A stretch of 17,525 nt of DNA from Oscillospiraceae bacterium. GTDB lineage: Bacteria; Bacillota_A; Clostridia; Saccharofermentanales; Saccharofermentanaceae. The translations under genes were made by a program, and so were the position numbers. The DNA lies in the NCBI GenBank assembly GCA_902791885.1, contig CADAXO010000019.1, forward strand, positions 1-17,525. Direction: 5' to 3'. Position 1 is the first letter of the stretch; each line of letters begins with the position of its first letter. Below are positions 1-8,227 of the stretch, one piece after another. A model generated the notes under the pieces. That model saw nothing but the letters and a program-made list of their open reading frames with translations, ran no database searches and was not told the origin of the DNA.

Positions 1-897
1 ATTTGTATCAGTCTGTTCCTGATCCGCCAGAATTTCCTTCTCGTTCTCGTCCATTGCCTGAACAACCTCCAAAATAATTGCTTCCGGTGTAGATGCACCC
101 GCCGTGATTCCTACGGTATCATCCTGCAAGATCTTACCTTCATCGATAAGCTTGCGGACATCCCCGGCATCGCCGACAAGGAACGTTCTACAACAGCGAC
201 TCTCAGCAATATCGAAAAGCTTCATCGTATTCGAGCTGTGAGCCGAACCGATGACAAGCATCACGTCGACCTGCTCGGAAATGCGCATAGCTTCCCTCTG
301 CCTGCAGACAGTCGTATTACATATTGTATCAAAAATCTGATCTTTTGCAATTTTATTTTCAATAATTGCACAAATATCAGTAAAGGTATGGGTCGAGAAT
401 GTCGTTTGGGAAATCACGATGGTGTTCTCATAATCTATATCGAGACTGTCAAGGTCTGAAGTCTTGCTGATAAGATGTACGGAATCAGGGGCTTCCCCCA
501 TTATGCCGAGAACTTCGGGATGTCCGGGAGTTCCCGTAAGTATTACAGACTTACCTTCCTTGGCTGCATCGGAAACGATCTTATGTATCTTGGCAACAAA
601 AGGACACGTGCAGTCATAGACTGTCACATTCTTCTTATCAAGCAGCTCTTTTTGTGCAGGAGTAACACCGTGAGCCCTGATGATGACCTTGCTTCCTTCC
701 GGAACATCTTCGGCATCATTAATAATAGTAAAGCCCTGGGACTTCAATTCAGACGTAACGGTGTCATTATGCGTCAGCTCACCGAGCATGACGAGCTTTT
801 CGCCGTTCTTATACTCAGCTGCCATCTTATAAGCAGTCTCGACTGCATTCTTAACACCGAAGCAGAAGCCGCCGTATTTTGCCGTAACTACTTTCAT
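1..897 (-). CDS. ispH: 4-hydroxy-3-methylbut-2-enyl diphosphate reductase (IspH), 3' end cut by window; probably fused to ribosomal protein S1
   Basis: This is the last enzyme of the MEP isoprenoid pathway. It reduces HMBPP to IPP and DMAPP with a [4Fe-4S] cluster in the cytosol. The 299 visible codons carry the three expected cluster cysteines: C12 in GGFCFGV, C98 in DCTCPF and C198 in TVCRQR. They also carry substrate-site residues H43, H76, H126 and E128 (GHPEV), the SSN motif at 221-223 and AGASTP at 266-271. The reductase domain normally ends soon after AGASTP. Here the frame stays open with an acidic linker (residues about 283-299) to base 1, with no stop. That matches the IspH-S1 fusion known in many Clostridia, but the S1 part is not visible. 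The start ATG overlaps the cmk stop as ATGA, and there is little SD, so translation is probably coupled to cmk. Confidence 0.95.
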   Translation of the reverse strand, partial: MKVVTAKYGGFCFGVKNAVETAYKMAAEYKNGEKLVMLGELTHNDTVTSELKSQGFTIINDAEDVPEGSKVIIRAHGVTPAQKELLDKKNVTVYDCTCPFVAKIHKIVSDAAKEGKSVILTGTPGHPEVLGIMGEAPDSVHLISKTSDLDSLDIDYENTIVISQTTFSTHTFTDICAIIENKIAKDQIFDTICNTTVCRQREAMRISEQVDVMLVIGSAHSSNTMKLFDIAESRCCRTFLVGDAGDVRKLIDEGKILQDDTVGITAGASTPEAIILEVVQAMDENEKEILADQEQTDTN

Positions 898-1565
898 TCT
901 TTTATATAACTTAACAGAAGATCCAGTGTCTCTTCGATGCCGATTTCGGAAGTATCGATCTCGACCGCGTCATCAACCTTAACAAGAGGTGAAGCGGATC
1001 TTTCGGAATCCTGCTTGTCTCTCCAGATGATATCCTTCAAGACCTCTTCGTATGTCTGATTGTTGTCGCCCTTCTCCTGAAGTTCAAGGAATCTTCTCTT
1101 GGCACGTGCCTCTGCCGAAGCCGTAAGGAAGAACTTATACTTGGCGTTAGGAAGTACGACTGAACCGATGTCTCTTCCGTCAACGACAAAGCTCTGGTCA
1201 GCTGCGATCTTTCTTTGCATATCAACAAGTGCAGTACGTACAAAAGGCCATGTGCTTATGTTGGAAGCGGCTTTCGATACCTCCTCGGTTCTGATGAAGC
1301 CTGTTACATCCTCACCGTTCAGGATCATGTGCTGAACGCCGTCCTCGAACTTGATCTTGAGATCCATAGTCTCGAGCATCTTCTTAACAGCTTCCTCATC
1401 CTTGGGGTCAATGCCTGTCTTAATGGAACACAGAGCACATGTTCTGTACATGGCACCTGTATCAAGATACATTATGTTCAACTTCTTGGCCGCACCCTTG
1501 GCAAGTGTCGACTTACCGGAACCTGAAGGTCCGTCGATTGCGATCTGATAAACATTGTCACTCAT
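894..1565 (-). CDS. cmk: cytidylate kinase
   Basis: This 223-residue enzyme phosphorylates CMP and dCMP to the diphosphates, using ATP, in pyrimidine nucleotide salvage and supply. The P-loop GPSGSGKST lies at residues 12-20. The family motif VDGRDIGSVVLP is in the middle, and the lid region carries RAKRR followed by a WRDKQDSERSASPL stretch that binds phosphate and CMP. The length is normal for bacterial Cmk. The start is fixed by a strong SD (AGGAGGAG, bases 1583-1576) ten bases before the ATG, lying inside the upstream regulator gene. The ATG overlaps that gene's TGA stop as ATGA. The stop in turn overlaps the ispH start the same way. The cmk-ispH(-rpsA) order is a conserved clostridial arrangement. 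Confidence 0.97.
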   Translation of the reverse strand: MSDNVYQIAIDGPSGSGKSTLAKGAAKKLNIMYLDTGAMYRTCALCSIKTGIDPKDEEAVKKMLETMDLKIKFEDGVQHMILNGEDVTGFIRTEEVSKAASNISTWPFVRTALVDMQRKIAADQSFVVDGRDIGSVVLPNAKYKFFLTASAEARAKRRFLELQEKGDNNQTYEEVLKDIIWRDKQDSERSASPLVKVDDAVEIDTSEIGIEETLDLLLSYIKE

Positions 1566-2461
1566 ATTAATTCATCTCCTCCTGCATTTGTTCTGTCAGC
1601 CTGATCTTTACCGCCATTATATACCTGATACTGAGACCATAAGATCTCAAGTGATTCGAACGAGTTTCTTATATGGTCTCTTCTGTGGATACCTAAAGTA
1701 ACCAGAAGTGCGTTGATAAGGGAAAGCGGAGCCGCGAGCGAATCAACGAATGATGCCATACTCGACTTTGCGAAAAGCTTGATATCGGCATGCTCAGTCA
1801 TAGCAGTATTGTCCTTGTCAGTGATCGCAAGGACCGTAGCCCCTTTCTTCTTCGCATATTCCATGGAATTGACTGTTCTTTGTGAGTATCTGGGGAACGA
1901 TATTCCTATCATGACATCATCGGATGTGATAGGCATTATCTGTTCGAACACTTCGTTTGTACTGTTGGAATGGATGTGCACAACATCGTCGAACAGCAGT
2001 GTCATGTAAAAGTGCATAAATGCCGACAACGGAGCACTCGATCTTAATCCCATTATGTAGATCTTACGGGCATTTAAGATCGCGTTAACAGCGCTTGCCA
2101 TAGAAGCATCATCGAGGTTAGCAAGAGTCTCCTTAAGGTTCTCCATATCCCCTTTGATGATGTCTCTTACGGCAGTCTCGTCATCGACGAATCTCTCTGT
2201 ATAGTTAAGTCTCTGCACCGAAGTAAGCTTGGACTTAAGTTCTTCCTTCAAAGCTGCCTGGAAATGAGGATAGCCGTCAAATCCGAGTTCGGTAGTAAAT
2301 CTTACGACCGTTGACTCCGATACACCGGTCTCTTCACCGAGCTTTGAGGCCGTCATATACGCAGCCTTGTCATAGCTCTCGATAATATAATTGGCGATAG
2401 CTTTATGCCCCTTACTCATCTTGGGGAGGCTGTCGCTTATCAGCTCAATTATGCTCTCCAT
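1562..2461 (-). CDS. MurR/RpiR family transcriptional regulator (HTH plus SIS domain)
   Basis: This is a probable sugar-phosphate-responsive DNA-binding regulator of 299 residues. An N-terminal RpiR-type helix-turn-helix occupies about residues 1-75, with the ASKLGEETGVSESTVVRF segment at about 38-55 as the recognition unit. A SIS (sugar isomerase) domain covers roughly 120-250 (YIMGLRSSAPLS..., then MIGISFPRYSQRT...), which usually binds a phosphosugar. A longer reading starts three codons upstream at 2470, but that ATG touches the SD (GAAGGAG, 2477-2471) with no spacer. The ATG at 2461 is nine bases from it, so I prefer 2461. The gene overlaps scpB by 17 bases and cmk by 4. Its ligand and targets cannot be read from the sequence. 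A regulator placed between scpB and cmk is not part of the standard scpAB context. Confidence 0.9.
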   Translation of the reverse strand: MESIIELISDSLPKMSKGHKAIANYIIESYDKAAYMTASKLGEETGVSESTVVRFTTELGFDGYPHFQAALKEELKSKLTSVQRLNYTERFVDDETAVRDIIKGDMENLKETLANLDDASMASAVNAILNARKIYIMGLRSSAPLSAFMHFYMTLLFDDVVHIHSNSTNEVFEQIMPITSDDVMIGISFPRYSQRTVNSMEYAKKKGATVLAITDKDNTAMTEHADIKLFAKSSMASFVDSLAAPLSLINALLVTLGIHRRDHIRNSFESLEILWSQYQVYNGGKDQADRTNAGGDELI

Positions 2462-3119
2462 CGTACTCATCTCCTTCTTCGGATTCCTGACTGCCGTCCA
2501 TGAATCCTTCTATAGTTATCTGCTTGTCATCGTTGCCTGCGGCCTTATCGAGGGATTCCTCAAGGTCACGTATAGTCTGGTAAGACATAAGTTCAAGTGA
2601 AGGTAATTCATCAACAGAACTTATTCCGAACTCCATCAGGAACTGCTTTGAAGTCTTGAACAGCGCAGGTCTTCCGGGAGCGTCGAGATTGCCGCACTCC
2701 TCTATCCATCCTCTGTCTATAAGTCTGGAGATAATTGAATCGGAAGATACGCCTCGGACCGACTCTACCTGTGCACGTGTAACAGGCTGGTTATAAGCGA
2801 TTACAGCAAGCGTCTCGTAAGAAGCCTGTGAAAGCGGCGGATGCATCTTGGGCGAGAACATGCGCTCAAGAACCTTCTTCATTCCGGGCTTCGTGGACAT
2901 TACATAGGAATTCTCAACTTTTCTTACAAGAAGTCCGCCCCAGGGGTTGTGCTCATATTCGGTGATGAGCTTGCTCATGACTTCTTCGACGGTCTTAACG
3001 TCCGCATTAAGTATCTCAGCTATTCTGTCGACTGCTACGGGATCGCCGGACGCGAAAAGGATAGCCTCGCATGCGGGAGACAGTTCCTGATATGTCAGAC
3101 TGAATTCATCCTTCTCCAT
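2445..3119 (-). CDS. scpB: segregation and condensation protein B
   Basis: ScpB is a winged-helix dimer that binds ScpA and, with SMC, forms the bacterial condensin-like complex that compacts and segregates chromosomes. The 224-residue product has the family opening (LSPACEAILFASGDPV at about 13-28) and the central signature (SQASYETLAVIAYNQPVTRA at about 97-116). This is followed by VESVRGVSSDSIISRLIDRGWIEE and the GRPALF turn of the second winged helix. The C-terminal tail of about 40 residues is acidic. The start ATG overlaps the scpA stop as TAATG and has an SD (GAAGG) six bases upstream, so the pair is translationally coupled. The 3' end overlaps the downstream RpiR-type gene. Confidence 0.96.
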   Translation of the reverse strand: MEKDEFSLTYQELSPACEAILFASGDPVAVDRIAEILNADVKTVEEVMSKLITEYEHNPWGGLLVRKVENSYVMSTKPGMKKVLERMFSPKMHPPLSQASYETLAVIAYNQPVTRAQVESVRGVSSDSIISRLIDRGWIEECGNLDAPGRPALFKTSKQFLMEFGISSVDELPSLELMSYQTIRDLEESLDKAAGNDDKQITIEGFMDGSQESEEGDEYDGEHN

Positions 3120-3880
3120 TATTTACCTTCACCCTTCTGCTCTATAAGTATTACGTCAAACGGTTTCTTCTGCGTGGCATCGATACGGTTGTTTCTCAAA
3201 AGCTCGAGCACTGCAAGGAAGCTTACGATCTTGTCCGTTCTGTCTGCATCCTTGCCCTCGAAAAGCTCATGGAAGAACAGCTTGCCTCTGCCCGTTATCT
3301 TGAGCCATACGCTCTTCATCCTCTCCCTTACAGAGAGCTTGTCTCTTTTGAGGATGTGTGTGATCTTGGTGGAGATATCCGCAAATCTTATCTCATTACG
3401 TTTGCAGATATTATCTATCGCCTTAGAGAACTCTTCGGGAACAAATTCCTGCGGAGGATAAATGATGTTTATGTTCATCTCCTTTGCCGTTGCAGGAAGA
3501 CGCAGAACACAGTCCCTGTAAAGTTCGTTTCTGGTCTTAAGTTCCTTGGCGAGCATCTTGCATCTTTTATAACGTAGGAGCGAGATAACAAGTTCTTCTC
3601 TCGGGTCCTCAACATCATCGCCGGACATATCGCTTCTCGAAGGAAGCATGATCCTGGATTTGATATGAACAAGGGTGGCCGCCATTACGATGAACTCAGA
3701 TGCTATCTCCATATCGAGTTTCTTCATCTGGTTCAGGTAATCCATGTACATCTCGGTTATCTCGGCGATCGGGATATCGTAAATGTCGATGTCATTCTTC
3801 TGGATTAAAGAATAAAGAAGGTCCAAAGGACCTTCAAACTCCCGAATGTGAATATTAGGTTGTGCCAAAGCCTCGCTCAT
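3119..3880 (-). CDS. scpA: segregation and condensation protein A
   Basis: ScpA is the kleisin subunit that bridges the SMC heads and binds the ScpB dimer. The 253-residue product opens with the family signature FEGPLDLLYSLIQKNDIDIYDIP (about residues 14-36). It continues with ITEMYMDYL and with MDIEIASEFIVMAATLVHIKSRIMLP-like helices that contact SMC. The variable middle region is charged. The C-terminal winged helix (about 175-245) ends in a SFLAVLELLRNNRI-type segment. Length and order are normal. The gene begins three bases after the M50 protease stop, with only a weak G-rich SD in the tail of that gene. It ends in a one-base TAATG overlap with scpB. Confidence 0.96.
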   Translation of the reverse strand: MSEALAQPNIHIREFEGPLDLLYSLIQKNDIDIYDIPIAEITEMYMDYLNQMKKLDMEIASEFIVMAATLVHIKSRIMLPSRSDMSGDDVEDPREELVISLLRYKRCKMLAKELKTRNELYRDCVLRLPATAKEMNINIIYPPQEFVPEEFSKAIDNICKRNEIRFADISTKITHILKRDKLSVRERMKSVWLKITGRGKLFFHELFEGKDADRTDKIVSFLAVLELLRNNRIDATQKKPFDVILIEQKGEGK

Positions 3881-3883
3881 GGC

Positions 3884-4663
3884 TTACCCCAGCATTCCTA
3901 TGAGACCTGCTGCCCAGTTTATAAGGTACAGTGCAGGCATCTCGATATAAGTCATTACCGTTCCGAGAAGATTGAATCTGCCGAAATCTCCGATAACTAT
4001 CAGGATCATGAGGACCATAGGACCGTAACGCATGAAATTCCTGAATCCGTCCGAATAAGTGACCTTCAACGGAAGCAGGAATTCAAGAACCCTGAATCCG
4101 TCAAGAGGCGGTATCGGAATAAGGTTGAATGCCATCAGTGACAAAGAGAACAGGAATGTGTAATAGAACAGCCAGCAGAACACTGCAGCGTACATGGGAA
4201 CATCACCCTGTCCCGCTATACCGTCGGAAACGTAATACATGCAGGTAACAACAGGATTATTGGTTGCAAATCCCGTGGCAAGCATGATAATCGACACTAT
4301 GATCATCGATACCAGTGCGATCAGGAAATTACCGAATACACCGGCAAGACTGACCATTATATTCATGAAGCGTCTGCTCTTAAACCTGTTGAGCTTATTG
4401 GGATTATAAGCAACAGGTTTACCCCATCCGAAGCCTACGAGAAGAAGCAGGACCGTTCCCATAGGATCGAGGTGAGCCTTGGGATTCATGGTTACTCTTC
4501 CGTAAAGTCTCGGTGTGTTGTCTCCCAGCCAGTCAGCTACAAAAGCATGCATAAACTCATGGAACGAGAACGAGATTACCAGCGCGAAGAACATGATGAT
4601 CGCCATCATGATCAACTGGGGTACCGTATAGTGTCCGCTGTTCCTCAGTAACTGTATCAGCAT
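3884..4663 (-). CDS. M50 site-2 protease family membrane protein
   Basis: This 259-residue polytopic membrane protein is a probable zinc metalloprotease of the small bacterial S2P-like type found beside scpA in many Firmicutes. The zinc motif HEFMH (HExxH; H35, E36, H39) lies at the end of the first transmembrane helix. The second metal-ligand motif, an NPxPPLDG-like NLIPIPPLDG with D188, lies at 180-189 in a late helix. About five hydrophobic segments are seen (about 14-34, 68-82, 102-131, 160-183, 212-230), and both catalytic motifs are intact. Substrates are unknown for this subfamily. The gene starts seven bases after the ileS stop. Its likely SD (AAGAAGG, 4682-4676) lies inside the end of ileS with a rather long 12-base spacer. 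Confidence 0.92.
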   Translation of the reverse strand: MLIQLLRNSGHYTVPQLIMMAIIMFFALVISFSFHEFMHAFVADWLGDNTPRLYGRVTMNPKAHLDPMGTVLLLLVGFGWGKPVAYNPNKLNRFKSRRFMNIMVSLAGVFGNFLIALVSMIIVSIIMLATGFATNNPVVTCMYYVSDGIAGQGDVPMYAAVFCWLFYYTFLFSLSLMAFNLIPIPPLDGFRVLEFLLPLKVTYSDGFRNFMRYGPMVLMILIVIGDFGRFNLLGTVMTYIEMPALYLINWAAGLIGMLG

Positions 4664-4670
4664 TGGTTGA

Positions 4671-7600
4671 TTAAGCCTTCTTTAAGCTGAAAGCGATATT
4701 CTCGCCGTTTACATTCCACTCACGAAGACCTTCTTCGTTTCCTGTACCTTCCTCGATGGAAGTTGCAAGAACCTCGGAAGCGATATTGTCCTTGTTCTTA
4801 GCGATAACGGAAGCAAGCTTCTCATTGCCGCTGTATGTAAGAGCGATCCTGTCAGTAACCTGAAGTCCCTCTGTCTCCTTACGCTGATTCTGGATCTTGG
4901 AGATGATCTCTCTTACAAGACCTTCCTCGATCAGCTCATCTGTAAGAACAGTGTTCAAAGATACTGTGATTCCCTTATCGGACTGTGTTGAAAGTCCTTC
5001 GGGCTGAACAGTCTCTACAAGGAAATCCTCTTCAGTCATATCAAATTCTTCACCTTCAACGGTGATCTTGATCGAACCGTTCTTAAGTGCCTGCATTGTC
5101 TCCTTACCCGGGAGCGCGGCAATGATCTCCTTGGCAGCATTAAGCTTAGGACCGAACTTTCTTCCGCATGTTCGAAGCTGAGGCTTGAACTTATAGTCAA
5201 CAAGTGAAGCTGCATCATCAAGCACCTTGATAAGCTTTATGTTGAGCTCATCCTTAACGATACCCTGATACTCTTCATCAAGCTTTGTATCGGATACGAC
5301 AAAGATATCGGAAACAGGCTGTCTGTTCTTGATGTTTGCGGCATTTCTTGCAGCACGACCGAGCTCAACGATATTTCTTACGAGATCCATCTCTGTCTCA
5401 AGCTTAGTGTCGATCATAGACTCGTCTGCTACGGGGAAAGAACAAAGATGAACTGACTCGGGAGCATTCTCATCAACGCTTCTTACGAGGTTCTGATATA
5501 CAGACTCAGTTACGAACGGAACAAAAGGAGCGCAGAGTCTTGTCAATGACTCGAGAACTGTGTAAAGAGTCATGAAAGCATCGATCTTATCCTTGGTCAT
5601 ATCTCCTGCCCAATATCTCTCACGGCCTCTTCTGACATACCAGTTGGAAAGCTCGTCAGTGAAGTCCTGGATCATACGTGCAGCTGTTGTTATATCGTAA
5701 GTTGCAAGCTTGGTATCAACTGTCTTGATCAAAGAATTGAGTCTGCTTAAGATCCATCTGTCCATAGCGCAGAGATTATTCTTATCAAGCTCGTACTTAG
5801 TAGGATCAAAGTTATCGATATCGGCATACATGATATAGAAAGCATATGTATTCCAATATGTACCGATGAATTTGCTCTGACCTTCCTTAACGGAATCATG
5901 TGAGAATCTGTTGGGAAGCCAGGGAGCACTTGTGCTGTAGAAGTACCATCTTGCGGCATCTGCACCTTCAAGATTAAGGATATCCCAGGGATCTACAACA
6001 TTACCCTTATGCTTACTCATCTTGATGCCGTTCTCATCCATAACGAGACCCATAACGATACAGTTCTCGAAAGGTGCTCTTCCGAAGAGAACCGTACTCT
6101 CGGCGATCAATGAATAGAACCATCCTCTCGTCTGGTCCAATGCCTCGGAAATAAACTGGCAGGGATAGTGGCTCTCGAAGTATTCCTTATTCTCGAAAGG
6201 ATAGTGATACTGAGCGAAAGGCATAGCACCTGAATCGAACCAGCAGTCGATAACCTCAGATACTCTGGTCATCTTGCCGCCGCACTCGGGACACTTGATG
6301 TGTACGTTATCAACATAAGGCTTATGAAGCTCGATATCATCCGGGCAGTCATCACTCATGGACTTCAATTCTTCGATGGAACCGATGCAGTGACGGTGTC
6401 CGCACTCACACTCCCATACAGGAAGCGGTGTACCCCAGTATCTTTCACGTGAGATACCCCAGTCGATAACATTCTCAAGGAAGTCACCCATACGTCCGTC
6501 TCTGATGGACTCCGGATACCACTTGATCATTCTGTTGGACTTGAGGAGCTCCTCTCTCATAGTGCTCATTGCAATGAACCATGTAGATCTTGCGAAATAG
6601 ATAAGAGGTGTATCACATCTCCAGCAGAAAGGATACTCGTGCTCGAACTTGGGAGCATCATAAAGAAGTCCCTTGGCATCGAGATCCTTAAGGATCAAAG
6701 GATCGGCATCCTTTACGAAAGTTCCAGCATAAGGAGTCTCTTCAGTAAGGTTACCTCTTGTATCTACGAACTGGATCATAGGAAGATCATTCTCTCTTCC
6801 TACTCTCGCGTCATCTTCACCGAATGCGGGTGCGATATGAACGATACCGGTACCGTCTTCCATAGTTACGTAGTTATCGCATACGGCAAAGTGAGCTGCC
6901 TTCTTCTGATTCTTGGCTTCAACACCGGAGCACTCGAACAAAGGCTCATAAGCCTTGCCCTTAAGATCGGTACCCTTGTACTTCTCTAAGATCTCGTAAG
7001 CCTTGATGCCCTCGTCTTCCTTGGCAAGCTTGCCCAATACCTTATCAAGAAGAGCAACTGCCATGTAATATGTATAGCCGTCTGCAGCCTTAACCTTGGC
7101 ATACTCTGACTCGGGGTTAAGACAGAGAGCTACGTTGGAAGGAAGTGTCCAGGGAGTTGTCGTCCATGCGAGGAAATAAGCATCTTCACCTATTACCTTG
7201 AATCTTACGACAGCGGATCTCTCCTTAACCGTCTTATAGCCCTGTGCTACCTCATGTGAAGAAAGAGCGGTTCCGCATCTCGGGCAGTAAGGAACGATCT
7301 TATGACCCTTATAAAGAAGGCCCTTGTCCCACATGGTCTTTAATGCCCACCACTCGGACTCGATGTAGTTGTTATCATAAGTTACATAAGGATTCTCCAT
7401 ATCGGCCCAGAATCCTACGCGGTCACTCATGTGCTCCCACTGATCCTTATAGGTCCATACGGATTCCTTACACTTCTTAATAAAAGGCTCAACACCGTAA
7501 GACTCGATCTGAGGCTTACCGTTGATACCCAAAGACTTCTCAACCTCAAGCTCTACCGGGAGTCCGTGTGTATCCCAACCTGCCTTGAAGCTTACAGCCT

Positions 7601-7832
7601 CACCCTTCATGGAGTGATATCTCGGAATAAGGTCTTTAATAACTCTCGTCTTGATATGACCGATATGAGGCTTGCCGTTAGCCGTAGGAGGACCGTCGAA
7701 AAGCGTAAATGTCGGTGCACCGTCCTTAGTGGACTTTAAAGACTTCTTATAGATATCGTTCTCTTTCCAGAAAGCAAGCACTTCCTGCTCTCTGTCAATG
7801 AATTTCATGTCTTTACTTACTTTTTGATACAT
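4671..7832 (-). CDS. ileS: isoleucyl-tRNA synthetase, long type-2 (eukaryote-like) form
   Basis: This class I synthetase charges tRNA-Ile with isoleucine and edits misactivated valine. The 1053-residue product has the HIGH signature as HIGH at 56-59 (GPPTANGKPHIGH) and the KMSKS signature as KMSKH at 604-608. The editing domain (CP1) lies between them, with WTTTPWTLPSN in its usual place. CxxC pairs (for example C514 and C517 in CPECGG) suggest structural zinc. The length and the KMSKHKGN form fit type-2 IleRS rather than the shorter bacterial type 1 of about 920 residues. The C-terminal anticodon-binding region is complete. A good SD (AGGAG) sits nine bases before the ATG. Only 28 bases separate the start from the upstream lipoprotein gene, so there is no room for the T-box leader common on firmicute ileS. 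Confidence 0.98.
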   Translation of the reverse strand: MYQKVSKDMKFIDREQEVLAFWKENDIYKKSLKSTKDGAPTFTLFDGPPTANGKPHIGHIKTRVIKDLIPRYHSMKGEAVSFKAGWDTHGLPVELEVEKSLGINGKPQIESYGVEPFIKKCKESVWTYKDQWEHMSDRVGFWADMENPYVTYDNNYIESEWWALKTMWDKGLLYKGHKIVPYCPRCGTALSSHEVAQGYKTVKERSAVVRFKVIGEDAYFLAWTTTPWTLPSNVALCLNPESEYAKVKAADGYTYYMAVALLDKVLGKLAKEDEGIKAYEILEKYKGTDLKGKAYEPLFECSGVEAKNQKKAAHFAVCDNYVTMEDGTGIVHIAPAFGEDDARVGRENDLPMIQFVDTRGNLTEETPYAGTFVKDADPLILKDLDAKGLLYDAPKFEHEYPFCWRCDTPLIYFARSTWFIAMSTMREELLKSNRMIKWYPESIRDGRMGDFLENVIDWGISRERYWGTPLPVWECECGHRHCIGSIEELKSMSDDCPDDIELHKPYVDNVHIKCPECGGKMTRVSEVIDCWFDSGAMPFAQYHYPFENKEYFESHYPCQFISEALDQTRGWFYSLIAESTVLFGRAPFENCIVMGLVMDENGIKMSKHKGNVVDPWDILNLEGADAARWYFYSTSAPWLPNRFSHDSVKEGQSKFIGTYWNTYAFYIMYADIDNFDPTKYELDKNNLCAMDRWILSRLNSLIKTVDTKLATYDITTAARMIQDFTDELSNWYVRRGRERYWAGDMTKDKIDAFMTLYTVLESLTRLCAPFVPFVTESVYQNLVRSVDENAPESVHLCSFPVADESMIDTKLETEMDLVRNIVELGRAARNAANIKNRQPVSDIFVVSDTKLDEEYQGIVKDELNIKLIKVLDDAASLVDYKFKPQLRTCGRKFGPKLNAAKEIIAALPGKETMQALKNGSIKITVEGEEFDMTEEDFLVETVQPEGLSTQSDKGITVSLNTVLTDELIEEGLVREIISKIQNQRKETEGLQVTDRIALTYSGNEKLASVIAKNKDNIASEVLATSIEEGTGNEEGLREWNVNGENIAFSLKKA

Positions 7833-7850
7833 GAGATATAACTCCTGAAG

Positions 7851-7864
7851 TTAATAATTATTAA
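7851..7864. repeat. perfect 14-bp AT-only palindrome at the lipoprotein stop codon
   Basis: TTAATAATTATTAA is identical to its reverse complement. It covers the stop codon of the small lipoprotein gene and most of the gap before the ileS SD. It has no GC pairs and no following T-run of its own, so it is a poor terminator. It could be a protein-binding site or simply chance in an AT-rich gap. Confidence 0.4.
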
Positions 7865-8214
7865 TACTCGATATAATCGATCTCTTCGCTGTCAGAGTAG
7901 AAGATCCAGATCGTTCCGTGGCTGCCGTCATCGCAGTTAGGCTGATCTTCAGTATGCTCAACAGTATGTCCGTTATATGTATCACCGGGCTGGGGAATAC
8001 CGTCAGCATTCTCGGAAGAAGTCTCGGCAGCAGTCTCCTCAACTGTTGTCTCAGCAGCAGTCTCAGCTGCTGTCTGCTCAGCTGTCTCAACAACAGTAGT
8101 TGCTGCAGCGGAAGTCTCAGCAGCAGATGTCTCGGCTGTCTTATCTCCGCAGCCTGCCATACAAAGTGCTGAAACAGAAACCAATGTGATCAATGCAATA
8201 ATTCTTTTACTCAT
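7861..8214 (-). CDS. small putative lipoprotein with Ala/Glu/Thr-rich linker
   Basis: This is a 117-residue protein of unknown function. Residues 1-21 form a lipoprotein signal peptide (positively charged SKR start, hydrophobic core) ending in a lipobox MAGC with the lipidated cysteine at C22. A low-complexity linker built from repeated A-E-T-S units follows (about 25-70). A short C-terminal domain (about 72-117) has the pattern PGDTYNGHTVEH, one free cysteine and an acidic aromatic end. I chose the ATG at 8214 over an in-frame ATG 63 bases upstream (8277). The later start gives a proper signal peptide and has an SD (AAAGGA) eight bases before it, whereas the earlier one would overlap the upstream gene. 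It lies 13 bases after the DHHW-like gene and 28 before ileS. Confidence 0.85.
   Translation of the reverse strand: MSKRIIALITLVSVSALCMAGCGDKTAETSAAETSAAATTVVETAEQTAAETAAETTVEETAAETSSENADGIPQPGDTYNGHTVEHTEDQPNCDDGSHGTIWIFYSDSEEIDYIEY
8021..8140 (-). repeat. degenerate short tandem repeat encoding an Ala-Glu-Thr linker
   Basis: About 120 bases inside the lipoprotein gene are made of imperfect copies of a unit like GTCTCAGCAGCA (plus strand), giving repeated ETAAET and AETS peptides. Such linkers commonly act as flexible spacers holding a lipid-anchored domain off the membrane. The copies are diverged, so recent slippage expansion is not evident. Confidence 0.6.
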
Positions 8215-8227
8215 AATTCCATTCCTT

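Noticed and set aside
238..909. Two plus-strand open frames opposite ispH
   Set aside because: The minus strand here encodes IspH with all three cluster cysteines; the plus frames have no family features.
2841..3461. Plus-strand open frame (206 codons) opposite scpA and scpB
   Set aside because: It spans the junction of two well-supported minus-strand genes and encodes nothing recognisable; treated as a shadow.
8021..8140. CRISPR-like array
   Set aside because: The repeats are short, imperfect, have no spacers and lie in frame inside a lipoprotein gene as Ala-Glu-Thr codons.
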